In this document: piece after piece, positions 25,841 to 33,551 of the stretch
Layout: the number at the start of each line of letters is the position of its first letter
How positions within the stretch are numbered: the stretch's first letter is position 1
Assembly (NCBI GenBank): GCA_958296075.1
Contig: CATQHW010000001.1
Coordinates: 372,001 to 436,000 of the forward strand
DNA: 64,000 bases
Direction: 5' to 3'
DNA from: an uncultured Spirochaetia bacterium
GTDB taxonomy: Bacteria; Spirochaetota; Spirochaetia; SZUA-6; Bin103
Translations under genes and position numbers: made by a program
The notes under the pieces: model-generated
Database searches by the model: none
What the model was told of the DNA's origin: nothing
The model's input: the letters and a program-made list of their open reading frames with translations, nothing else

Positions 25841-27598
25841 TTACCAGCCCATCACCGCGGCCCACTCGGGGCGCGGCGTGACGGTGATCAGGCTCTCGCG
25901 GTCGTCGACGTCGTTGTCGCTCATCCACTGCTCCCACCGCTGCTGGCGCTCCTCGTAGATCGACCGCCAGTCGGTGATGTCGATCAGGCTCGCAAGCGCG
26001 GCATCGTAATCGGCCTCGAAGTTGCCGGAGGTGATCAACGCGGCGAGGGCGGCGTCGAACCGCTCCCTGGCGGTCGCCATCGCCGAAGCCTCGCGCGGCG
26101 GCAGCGCCACGGTCAGTTGCGCGTACGACGGGATCGAGCTCACCACGGACGCCAGCGGAATCGTGAACGCCGGCGACCAGGACGGCATCGTCGGGTCGCC
26201 CGGGCGATCGCCCACCGCGACGCCGTTCTCACGCAACGCCTGCAGGCTGTGGTAGTTGAGCCGCTGCTGCCATGATGCGTAGTTGGGGGTCCCGAACCAG
26301 TGGCCGTGCGGGGTCACCAGCGGCGGCCGTCCGGCCTGCCGGGTCGTCTCCACGCTGTCCTGCGAATTGGCGATCTGCCGCGAATCATGCGGATGCCTGC
26401 CCTGCAGCTCCGGCTTCATGCGCCAGACCTCCGGGCCGTCCACGAAGTCCCAGTGCACCCCCAGATAGCCGGCGGCGAACATGTTCGAGATACGTCCCTC
26501 GTCGGTCATGTGCCACTGGAGGAACTTCATGACCCCGTCCGGGTTGGGGATGTCCGCCGAAAGCAGCGACGGATTGGGCTGCTTGTTGACGATCCGGCCG
26601 GGAGCGTCGGCGATCGGGTTGACCATCATGATGAACTGCGTGTCGATGGCGGCTTGCGTCTCCGGAGCGTTGCGGCCGTACGTGTCGACGAACCCGGGGA
26701 TCACGTCGTCGCCCATCACCGATGCGTACCACGGCTCGCCGGCGGCGATCGCGTAGCTCGAGGTCTTCAGCCGGTCGATGAATCCTGCCGTATCCATGAC
26801 GAACTGCCCCGCGCCGATCAGCCCCTCGTTCCAGAGCAGGTTGAGGAACTTGAACGACTCGTAGGTCTCAATCGAAGCCCACTCCGGCATCAGCCGCTTC
26901 TCGGCATCCACTTCCCATCCGGCTCCCTTGAGCTGGTACACCACGCGGTGGTTGACCTGCGGCCACGCGCTCCGCCACTGGAAGGGGATGACCGGATCGC
27001 CTGCAAGGTCGGTCAGGCCGGACGCCTTGACCGCCCGCAGCACCTCGAGCAGCTCATCGGTGGTCTTGGGGTAGCCGTATTCCTCGTAGACGTCCTTGCG
27101 GATGTACCAGAGCGCGTCGACCGACACGTCCTCGCACTTCACTGCCCATTCCCAGCCGGGAAGCCCGTAGACCTGGCCATCGACCTTGTACTTCGACAGG
27201 TAGCTCTGGCAGGCGCTGGCGATGATCGGGTAGTTCACCGAGTCGCGAAAATACGCGTCGAGCGGCAGCAACCGGCCGCCGACCGCCAAATCGGCCATGG
27301 TCGTGAAGGGCATGTTCCACATCAGGTCCGGGAACTCGTCCTGGGCGATCAGGAGCTGCAGCGCCTGGTCGGCCGTCTGCCCGTCGGGCACCTTGTCGAT
27401 CCTGCTGACGGTGATGCCGAACTTCTCGCTCGCCCATTCGTTGGAAACGGCGAGCAGTTCCTCGTCGAACGGCCCGTGCGGGACCCCCCAGATCCAGATA
27501 CCGCGATCCGCCTCCATCGAAGCGGATTCCTGGCCGCCCTCCGCAAAGAGCGGCAGCGCGATCGAAAGGACGATCAGGACAGTCGAGACCTTCCTCAT
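25841..27598 (-). CDS. Extracellular solute-binding protein of a sugar ABC transporter (system 1)
   Basis: The 585-aa protein begins with a signal peptide, MRKVSTVLIVLSIALPLFAE, followed by GGQESAS, a junction common in spirochaete binding proteins. It has the LplA-type layout: a long two-lobe protein with QLLIAQDEFPDLMWNMPF and PDGVMKFLQWHMTDEGRI. Start at 27598, set by AAGGGAGG six bases upstream; an in-frame start at 27622 is less likely. No lipobox Cys. It probably serves the permeases at 20351 and 23583. A 106-bp piece of this gene is copied at 30384-30489. Confidence 0.85.
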   Translation of the reverse strand: MRKVSTVLIVLSIALPLFAEGGQESASMEADRGIWIWGVPHGPFDEELLAVSNEWASEKFGITVSRIDKVPDGQTADQALQLLIAQDEFPDLMWNMPFTTMADLAVGGRLLPLDAYFRDSVNYPIIASACQSYLSKYKVDGQVYGLPGWEWAVKCEDVSVDALWYIRKDVYEEYGYPKTTDELLEVLRAVKASGLTDLAGDPVIPFQWRSAWPQVNHRVVYQLKGAGWEVDAEKRLMPEWASIETYESFKFLNLLWNEGLIGAGQFVMDTAGFIDRLKTSSYAIAAGEPWYASVMGDDVIPGFVDTYGRNAPETQAAIDTQFIMMVNPIADAPGRIVNKQPNPSLLSADIPNPDGVMKFLQWHMTDEGRISNMFAAGYLGVHWDFVDGPEVWRMKPELQGRHPHDSRQIANSQDSVETTRQAGRPPLVTPHGHWFGTPNYASWQQRLNYHSLQALRENGVAVGDRPGDPTMPSWSPAFTIPLASVVSSIPSYAQLTVALPPREASAMATARERFDAALAALITSGNFEADYDAALASLIDITDWRSIYEERQQRWEQWMSDNDVDDRESLITVTPRPEWAAVMGW

Positions 27599-27659
27599 GG
27601 AACCTCCCTTGTCGTGGGGCACCTGTCTGGATGATCATGGTGCCCGTATCGACACCCAC

Positions 27660-27688
27660 ACGTTAGGCGAGGACTTCGCGACCGTCAA
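27660..27688 (-). promoter_or_regulatory. Putative sigma-70 promoter of the binding-protein gene
   Basis: Minus strand: TTGACG (27683-27688), 17 bases, TAACGT (27660-27665), in the divergent gap between the binding protein and the RraA-like gene. Confidence 0.45.
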
Positions 27689-27721
27689 GGTCGAACGTCC
27701 GCCGCCGACAGGGAGAGAAAC

Positions 27722-28459
27722 ATGGCGGAAGCGCCGGAGGGGACAGCTCTCCTCGATGATTTGGCCCGATTCGACACGCCCACCATCTGCAACGTGATCG
27801 AGCTGTTCGACGTGCGCTCACCTGCCGGTGGATTCATGGACCGGAACGTTCGTTGCGAGTATCCCGAGCTGCCGCCGATGGTCGGGTATGCGGCTACGGC
27901 CACCTATCGGTCCGCCTACGCTCCGGCAGAGGGCGAAGCCTGCGGACTCGCCGATTTGCTTGCGAGTTTCGAATCGCTGCCGGGCCCCGCGGTGGTGACG
28001 ATCCAGGACCTGGACGAGCCGCCGGCGGCGGCCTGCTTCGGCGACGTTGCCTGCAACAGCTACCTGGCGTTCGGCGCGCGCGGCGTGGTCACCTCCGGCG
28101 CCGGCCGCGATCTGGAGCAGGTACAGGCCCTGCGCTTCCCGGCGTTTACCAGCGGCACGATCTGCTCGCACGGGTTCAGCTACCTGGTGGACACCGGTAT
28201 CCCCGTGCAGGTCGGCGGGATCACGGTGCGTCCCGGCGATCTGATCCATGGAGACCGCAACGGGGTCGTGATCATCCCGCCGGCGATCGCCGCTCAGGTC
28301 GCCGCGCTGGCCGACGACCTCATCGCGGCGGAGCAGGACGTGCTCACGTACGTGCAGTCGGCTCGGCCGCCGACCGTCGCCGGCTACCGCGACGCCGTGG
28401 CGCGCATGCAGCGGAAGCTGGCCGCTCTCAAGGAACGGATCTCCGCGGATCCGGACTGA
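27722..28459 (+). CDS. RraA-family protein (HMG/CHA aldolase-like)
   Basis: The 245-aa protein has the RraA/dimethylmenaquinone-methyltransferase-like fold markers: FDTPTICNVIELFDVR, CFGDVACNSYLAFGARGVVT, SGAGRDLEQV and PVQVGGITVRPGDLIHGDRN. The G-D-x-x-x-x-x-A and R-D pairs match metal-dependent 4-hydroxy-4-methyl-2-oxoglutarate/4-carboxy-4-hydroxy-2-oxoadipate aldolases. It could cleave a 2-keto acid made by the enolase-superfamily and dehydrogenase genes. A GGGAGAG site precedes the ATG. Truncated relics of the same family occur at 55975-56197. Confidence 0.78.
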   Translation: MAEAPEGTALLDDLARFDTPTICNVIELFDVRSPAGGFMDRNVRCEYPELPPMVGYAATATYRSAYAPAEGEACGLADLLASFESLPGPAVVTIQDLDEPPAAACFGDVACNSYLAFGARGVVTSGAGRDLEQVQALRFPAFTSGTICSHGFSYLVDTGIPVQVGGITVRPGDLIHGDRNGVVIIPPAIAAQVAALADDLIAAEQDVLTYVQSARPPTVAGYRDAVARMQRKLAALKERISADPD

Positions 28460-28483
28460 CCGGCGACGGGAGCAGAGGGACCG

Positions 28484-29677
28484 TTGGCGACCCAGCCGGA
28501 CCTGACCGCCGCCGGTGGCGACCGTCCCACGCCTGAGGAGGCGGCGCGCAACGCACCGCTGCTCGCCGGCTACGACTACGACCGCTACCCGTCATCGATC
28601 ACCGGGTTCACCGGCCTCAATCTGCAGCGCGTCTTCGTGCGGCGACAGATGCGCGCGGTGCGCGCCCGCGTCGGGCCGCGCGGCAACTTCAAGGGGGCCA
28701 TCGCGCGTCTGTCCGACGGCGCGCTGGTGGCCGCGGCGTGCCGTCGGATCGACGAGCGCGGGCTGTTCGGCATACACGTCTACCGCAGCGCCGACCGCGG
28801 ATCGACGTGGGACGAGATCGGTGAAGACCCGCTCTACGGCAAGGAGATGAGCCTGACAGCGCTGCCGGACGACGCTCTGTTGCTCACGGTGGAGTCGACC
28901 GTGCCCGGCTACCCGTCGATGACCTTCGCCGACGATCCGACCAGGATGTTCTACCACCGATCGGCCGATGGCGGTCGCACCTGGGACACCGGATCGATCG
29001 ACGGACCGGGCAAGCCACGCAACGTGCTGGTCGAACCGGACGGAAGCCTGCTCATGGCGCGCCCGCGATGCTCGGCGTACCTGCACCGCCTTTATTCATT
29101 GCAAGGCCGGCCGTTCGCGCCGAGCCCGGATCTGGAGCTCAGCCGATCCGCGGACGGCGGCCGCACGTGGCAGAGCACGACCGGCCGCGTGGCGTGGCAG
29201 GTCACCACCTTCGGCGAGGTGTCGATCGCGCGCCTTCCCGGCGGCCGCCTGCTGGCGTCGCTGCGCACCAACCCGCCCGGCACGGAAGGCGAGGGGCAGC
29301 AAGTCACGTACCTCACGAGATCGGATGACGGCGGGGCTACCTGGTGCGCGCCGTGGCCGATGACCAACCTGGCCGAGGTGCAGGTGAACCTGCTCGTGCT
29401 GCGTGACGACCGGCTGCTGGCGACGTATACCAACTACCATCTGCCGTTCGGCGTGTGCGCCGTGGTGTCCGACGACGGCGGCCGGACGTGGAGCTTCGAC
29501 GCCCCGGTGCAGCTCGCGCTGTCGGCGGACTGCTATACGGGCTGGCCGGTGACCGTCGAGCTCGATGACGGCGTATTCATCACCTGCTACATGATCACCG
29601 CCTTTCTGAACGAACCGCCCGACCCCAAGGGCGTGCAGCGCAGCGTCTGCGAGGTGGTCCGCTGGCGACTGCCTTGA
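28484..29677 (+). CDS. Sialidase/BNR-repeat beta-propeller protein 3
   Basis: The 397-aa protein has five or more Asp-boxes: SADRGSTWD, SADGGRTWDT, SADGGRTWQ, SDDGGATWC and SDDGGRTWS. It starts with TTG after GAGGG. No signal peptide. It follows the RraA-like gene by 24 bases. Its final 51 bases and the DNA after its stop are repeated at 30490-30640, which shows that this end took part in a local duplication. Confidence 0.75.
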   Translation: MATQPDLTAAGGDRPTPEEAARNAPLLAGYDYDRYPSSITGFTGLNLQRVFVRRQMRAVRARVGPRGNFKGAIARLSDGALVAAACRRIDERGLFGIHVYRSADRGSTWDEIGEDPLYGKEMSLTALPDDALLLTVESTVPGYPSMTFADDPTRMFYHRSADGGRTWDTGSIDGPGKPRNVLVEPDGSLLMARPRCSAYLHRLYSLQGRPFAPSPDLELSRSADGGRTWQSTTGRVAWQVTTFGEVSIARLPGGRLLASLRTNPPGTEGEGQQVTYLTRSDDGGATWCAPWPMTNLAEVQVNLLVLRDDRLLATYTNYHLPFGVCAVVSDDGGRTWSFDAPVQLALSADCYTGWPVTVELDDGVFITCYMITAFLNEPPDPKGVQRSVCEVVRWRLP

Positions 29678-29950
29678 AACCACCTCGTCTTCTGACCAGC
29701 TTCGCTCCGACCCCCAGGAGCGCCGGTGGAGTCAGTGGCGCGTGATGACCGGGGCTGCGACGGGCTGCAGGCGGACGTTGCCGATCACCGCCACGAACGG
29801 CAGATCGTGGCGCACGGCCGTGTCGATCTCCAGCGGGTGAAACCCGAAGGTGCCGTCTCCCATCGTCGCGGCGATGCGCGCGACGGGAAACAGCGTGCGG
29901 GCGGCGAGCGCGAACGGCAGCGCCGCCCCGCTCGCGCCTGCAGGACCGCT
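29627..29950. repeat. Segmental duplication, copy A (propeller 3' end plus TPP-enzyme 3' end)
   Basis: From 29627 (AAGGGCGTGCAGCGC) to about 29782 the sequence matches 30490-30643 almost base for base. It then jumps, by deletion of about 200 bases at a short ACGTTG-like junction, to match the region from about 30841 to 31000. Similarity is lost near 29950. Copy B is attached to the intact TPP-enzyme gene, so copy A is the derived one. Confidence 0.8.
29732..29950 (-). pseudogene. TPP-enzyme C-terminal fragment with internal deletion
   Basis: This frame encodes GASGAALPFALAARTLFPVA, MGDGTFGFHPLEIDT and then, after a deletion of about 66 codons, VRLQPVAAPVITRH. Both parts are nearly identical to the C-terminus of the intact gene at 30595-32202. 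It has no start or N-terminal domains and cannot be functional. Confidence 0.8.
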
Positions 29951-29964
29951 GAGCGGCTCAGCGG
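29946..29964 (-). terminator. Hairpin just after NHLP precursor 2
   Basis: CCGCTGAG and CTCAGCGG form a perfect 8-bp stem with a 3-base loop, two bases after the precursor's TAA. No T-run follows, so it may be a transcript-end or stability hairpin. It marks the left border of the inserted precursor cassette. Confidence 0.4.
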
Positions 29965-29966
29965 GA

Positions 29967-30254
29967 TTACCAGTGGCTAATGAGTGAGTCGACATTCCGC
30001 CCAAAAAACCTCGACTGACCCCCCGCGGCGACCGCCTGCAGGTCGCCTTCGCTCAGCTTGCTGTCGGGGGGAAGAACCAGATGCGCGGTCGCGCCGCTCT
30101 CTTCGTGAACCTCGACCGACAGAGACGCTGGAATGGTGACACCCAACTCCTGCTTGATCGCCCCCTTCGGATCGCTCAGCAGCCGGGCGCGGAAGTCCGA
30201 GTCCTCGGCTGCCTTGCCCACGATCCTCGCCTGCATTTCCTTTGCCGTTTCCAT
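29967..30254 (-). CDS. NHLP-type RiPP precursor peptide 2 (orphan)
   Basis: The 95-aa peptide is colinear with precursor 1: IVGKAAEDSDFRARLLSDPK, GVTIPASLSVEVHEE, HLVLPPDSKLSEGDL, then AVAAGG (residues 78-79). The predicted core after GG is QSRFFGRNVDSLISHW (16 residues): no Cys or Thr, two Ser, two Phe, one His and a C-terminal Trp. The start is fixed by GAGGAGG just upstream. It has the same promoter type as precursor 1. No modification or export gene is adjacent; it sits within a mosaic of duplicated fragments, so it may rely on the 359-aa protein at 4047 or on distant genes. Confidence 0.83.
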   Translation of the reverse strand: METAKEMQARIVGKAAEDSDFRARLLSDPKGAIKQELGVTIPASLSVEVHEESGATAHLVLPPDSKLSEGDLQAVAAGGQSRFFGRNVDSLISHW

Positions 30255-30308
30255 GGTTCGTTCCTCCTCAAATAGAGTTATGGTTACGTGTCCCGCACGA
30301 TCACCTGT

Positions 30309-30377
30309 ACCCTACGATACCGGCCATCCGATGTCAAGGCCAGATGCACAAAAATGTGTTATCAGGAATTTCCGGGG
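30309..30377 (-). promoter_or_regulatory. Promoter and conserved upstream element of NHLP precursor 2
   Basis: Minus strand: TTGACA (30332-30337), 17 bases, TAGGGT (30309-30314). The 26-bp upstream element (30352-30377, with CGGAAATTCCTGATA and then CATTT) is at the same distance from the -35 as in precursor 1. It ends seven bases before a fragment copied from the binding-protein gene begins, so promoter and peptide gene seem to have moved together. Confidence 0.6.
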
Positions 30378-30383
30378 AACGCG

Positions 30384-30489
30384 GCCGTATCCATGACGAA
30401 CTGCCCCGCGCCGATCAGCCCCTCGTTCCAGGGCAGGTTGAGGAACTTGAACGCCTCGTAGGTCTCAATCGAAGCCATTCCGGCATCAG
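30384..30489. repeat. 106-bp copy of a binding-protein gene segment
   Basis: This stretch matches 26787-26893 inside the solute-binding protein gene, in the same orientation, with a few substitutions and a one-base indel. It is out of context here, encodes nothing useful, and joins directly to copy B of the propeller/TPP duplication at 30490. Confidence 0.85.
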
Positions 30490-30643
30490 AAGGGCGTGCA
30501 GCGCAGCGTCTGCGAGGTGGTCCGCTGGCGACTGCCTTGAATCGCCTCGTCTTCTGAACCAGCTTCGCTCCGACCCCCAGGAGCGCCGGTGGAGTCAGTG
30601 GCGCGTGATGACCGGGGCTGCGACCGGCTGCAGGCGGACGTTG
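30490..30643. repeat. Segmental duplication, copy B
   Basis: Begins with the last 51 bases of the propeller-3 gene (copied from 29627 onward, including its TGA) and runs into the 3' end of the intact TPP-enzyme gene. Differences from copy A are a handful of single bases and small indels. Confidence 0.8.
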
Positions 30644-32202
30644 ACGCACGCGGGGAAGCCAGACGCGTGCGCCGCCTCCAGGGCCGCGGGCAGCGCGGCG
30701 GCCGATTCGACCGCGGCGCCGTAGGCGTCGAGCGCGCGGGCCACGCCGTCGTAGCGGCTGGCGCGCAGCTCGCAGCCGATCGCGCGGTCGGCTCCGTAGT
30801 TCCGGTGCTGTATCTGCACCTCCGCGTTCCAGCGCGCGTCGTTGCCGATCACCGCCACGAACGGCAGATCGTGGCGCACGGCCGTGTCGATCTCCAGCGG
30901 GTGAAACCCGAAGGTGCCGTCGCCCATCGTCGCGGCGATGCGCGCGACGGGAAACAGCGTGCGGGCGGCGAGCGCGAACGGCAGCGCCGCCCCGATCGCC
31001 CCCGCCGGACCGTTGATGATGCGATGCGGGGCGCTCACGCACGCCTGCGCCCACTGCCCGATCTCGCCGCCGTCGGAGACGAACACCGACTCGGCCGAGC
31101 CGGCCAGGAAGTCATGCACGGCATAGCCGAGCCGCGCGGGATGGACCGGCGAATCACCGCCGGCCTGACGCCAATGCGCGGGACGGTAGGCGACGGCCGC
31201 CTCGATCTCCTCGCGCCAACCGACATCCAGCGAGCAGCCGGCCAGCCGTTCTCCCATGGCCGCCGCCCACCGCCCCGGATCGCCCTGCGCCTGCAACATC
31301 AGGCGGCCGCCCGCGTTGCCGGCCGCTTGGCGCAGCGCCTCCGCCTCCGGGTCGATCTGCACGAACCGGCAGTCCGGCGCGAACGGCGGCGCCCGCCCGA
31401 GGTCCAGCATGTGGTCGAGCCGCTTGCCGAGCAGCACGACCAGGTCCGCTTCGGCCACCGCCTCCGCGAATGCGCCCAGGGCCGGGTCGCGCAGCCCGCG
31501 CGGACTGTCCATGGCGACCACCGCTACGCCCGCGTCGCTCAGACTGAGCGTCACACCGGCGGCGTGGCGGCGGCGGTACGGGGGGCCGGCGATCGCCAGC
31601 GGCCGAGCCGCCTCCCCGATCGCCCGGCATACCGCATCCAGGTCCGCCGGCGCCGGCGCGCTCCCCTCCTCCTCGGACTCGACCGCCGGCTCGGCGGCGG
31701 TCTGCACGACCGACTCCAGCACGTCGACCGGCACCGCCACGTGCACCGGGCCCGGACGTCCGGCCTTCGCACGGCGCCACGCCCGCGCGAAGTCGCCGGC
31801 GACCTGTTCGGGAGCGACGCAGGTCCACGACGCCTTGCAGACCGCGGCGGCCAGCCCGGCCTGATCCATCTCCTGGAACGCGCCGGCTCCGGGCCGCCCG
31901 GACGGGGCCGCGCCCGAAAGCAGGACCAGCGGCGACTCCGCGCACCTCGCCGCAAACAGGGCGGACAGCGTGTTGGCGAACCCCGGCCCGGCCGTGACCA
32001 GCGCGACCCCCGGCCGGCCGCTCAGCCGGCCGATGGCGTCGGCCGCGTGCACCGCCGCCGCCTCGTGACGGACGTGGATCAGCTCCAGCGGCACGTCGAC
32101 GGCGGCGTCGAACACCGACATGATCTGATTGCCGGACAGCGCGAAGACGTGCCGCGTACCGCCGGCGACGATGGCGCGCACCAGCGCGTCCGCCGCTCTC
32201 AT
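30595..32202 (-). CDS. Thiamine-diphosphate enzyme, acetolactate-synthase/benzoylformate-decarboxylase family
   Basis: The 535-aa protein has the three-domain layout: an N-terminal Pyr domain with the catalytic Glu in LIHVRHEAAAVHAADAI and GVALVTAGPGFANTLSALF, a central domain, and a C-terminal PP domain with the ThDP motif MGDGTFGFHPLEIDT ending in VIGND (G-D-G to N spacing typical). Reaction: decarboxylation or carboligation of a 2-keto acid; the substrate cannot be read from sequence. It follows the enolase-superfamily gene by 23 bases, so the two likely act in sequence on a sugar acid. A deleted partial copy lies at 29732. Confidence 0.8.
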   Translation of the reverse strand: MRAADALVRAIVAGGTRHVFALSGNQIMSVFDAAVDVPLELIHVRHEAAAVHAADAIGRLSGRPGVALVTAGPGFANTLSALFAARCAESPLVLLSGAAPSGRPGAGAFQEMDQAGLAAAVCKASWTCVAPEQVAGDFARAWRRAKAGRPGPVHVAVPVDVLESVVQTAAEPAVESEEEGSAPAPADLDAVCRAIGEAARPLAIAGPPYRRRHAAGVTLSLSDAGVAVVAMDSPRGLRDPALGAFAEAVAEADLVVLLGKRLDHMLDLGRAPPFAPDCRFVQIDPEAEALRQAAGNAGGRLMLQAQGDPGRWAAAMGERLAGCSLDVGWREEIEAAVAYRPAHWRQAGGDSPVHPARLGYAVHDFLAGSAESVFVSDGGEIGQWAQACVSAPHRIINGPAGAIGAALPFALAARTLFPVARIAATMGDGTFGFHPLEIDTAVRHDLPFVAVIGNDARWNAEVQIQHRNYGADRAIGCELRASRYDGVARALDAYGAAVESAAALPAALEAAHASGFPACVNVRLQPVAAPVITRH

Positions 32203-32225
32203 CGCTGTCGACCGCCGCTGCTCCG

Positions 32226-33485
32226 TCAGTCCGCGCCGACCACCGGGGCGGCCAGGGTCCGCTCGTAGAGCCGCTGGAACTCCGCGCTGCCGTCGTCATC
32301 GATCAGCTCGGTGACCACGCCACGCTCGCAGGCGGGCTGGTTGCCGGCCGCGAAGTAGTTCCACATCGACGTACCGGGCCGCCCCTTGTCCGGGAAGTGC
32401 ACCGTCAGTCCCGACGGCCGCCGGTAGCGGACCACGCGCCGCGGCAGGGTCAGGTCCGCCCGGTCCACCCGGTACCGCTCGAGCGCCCCCTCGTCCACCT
32501 CGACCCCCAGACCGGGCGCCGCGGGCACCGCGGCGTAGCCGCCGGCGACCGGGATGCGCGCCGCCAGCAGGTTATGCTCGTACAGCTCGTGCACGGTGAC
32601 CGCGGGCCAGCGGGCCGATGCCAGCACCGCGCCCAGGTGCAGGCACAGCGAGGTCGTCAGCCCGGTGCCGACCATCTGCAGGAAGAACGGCATGCGCGCA
32701 GCGCCGGCGAAGTGGCCTGCCCGGCAGATGGCGGAGATGCCGCCGCCGACCACGTAGCCGTCGCAGTACTCGGCGCGCGCCACGCCCTGGCGGCCCTCCG
32801 CGTAATGGTGGGCGATCGGCGTGCGCAGCCCGGAGCGCAGCCGCCGGTTACCGTCGACGTCGTCGGATGGGATCGGCCCCTCGTATATCTTGATCTTCGG
32901 GAACTCCGTCTCCAGCGCGCTCAGCACCGGCAGCGCGGTCGGCGCATCGAGCAGGAAGTCGTTCCAGTCGGCGTCGATGCTGAACCACGGCGGCGTCGTT
33001 TCGGAGATGCGCGCGATCGTCTCGTGCACGTCCCACCAGGGCCGCGTCTTGATCTTCATGCAGGTGTAGCCCAGACGCACCGCCTCGCGCGCCTCCGCCT
33101 CGTACAGCGCCGGGGACATGTCGTGGTCCCAGAACGATAGCGGGCAGTGACTGCGCACCTGCTCGCCGAGCAGGCGGTGCGCCGGCACGCCGGCCAGCTT
33201 GCCGGCCAGGTCGAGCACCGCCATCTGCAGGCCGGCGCCCAGGCTGTCGTCCCAGTACAGATCGAACGGCGAGCGGCCGATCGCCCGATCGCCGGCGTCC
33301 GCTCGCCCCCAGGTGTAGTTCTGGACCGTCTCGCCCCAGCCGCTGGCGCCGGAATCGGAGGTCACGCGGATCACCTCGACCTCCGACCAGGCGTGAATGC
33401 CGGCCCGCTCCATCTCGACCCGGATGCGGTCGACCATCGGCACCCAGAGCAGGGTGCGCTCCACCGAAGCGATTCTGGCGTCCAT
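32226..33485 (-). CDS. Enolase-superfamily dehydratase (mandelate racemase/muconate lactonizing type)
   Basis: The 419-aa protein has the capping-domain start VERTLLWVPMVDRIRVEM and the barrel with CMKIKTRPWWD (K-x-K catalytic lysine region), FSIDADWNDF (first metal Asp) and IYEGPIP (second metal Glu). Family enzymes abstract the alpha proton of a carboxylate, often dehydrating sugar acids. AGGAGG seven bases upstream sets the ATG start. With the downstream TPP enzyme and upstream MFS gene it forms a plausible acid-sugar uptake and breakdown group. Confidence 0.8.
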   Translation of the reverse strand: MDARIASVERTLLWVPMVDRIRVEMERAGIHAWSEVEVIRVTSDSGASGWGETVQNYTWGRADAGDRAIGRSPFDLYWDDSLGAGLQMAVLDLAGKLAGVPAHRLLGEQVRSHCPLSFWDHDMSPALYEAEAREAVRLGYTCMKIKTRPWWDVHETIARISETTPPWFSIDADWNDFLLDAPTALPVLSALETEFPKIKIYEGPIPSDDVDGNRRLRSGLRTPIAHHYAEGRQGVARAEYCDGYVVGGGISAICRAGHFAGAARMPFFLQMVGTGLTTSLCLHLGAVLASARWPAVTVHELYEHNLLAARIPVAGGYAAVPAAPGLGVEVDEGALERYRVDRADLTLPRRVVRYRRPSGLTVHFPDKGRPGTSMWNYFAAGNQPACERGVVTELIDDDGSAEFQRLYERTLAAPVVGAD

Positions 33486-33551
33486 CTGTTCCTCCTACCC
33501 AAGCCCGGTACCGTATCACGGAGCCTGGTCTTCCGGGCGCGGTCACGGGGA

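Noticed and set aside
21281-29677. Sialic acid catabolic cluster
   Set aside because: Propellers carry Asp-boxes, but no nanA, nanE, nanK or nagA/B homologue is in the window, and the enzymes present act on hydroxy- or keto-acids.
29967-30254. Reading the second NHLP peptide as part of a nitrile hydratase alpha subunit
   Set aside because: No metal-binding Cys cluster (C-T-L-C-S-C) and a length of 95 aa; the GG end and short tail fit a precursor peptide.
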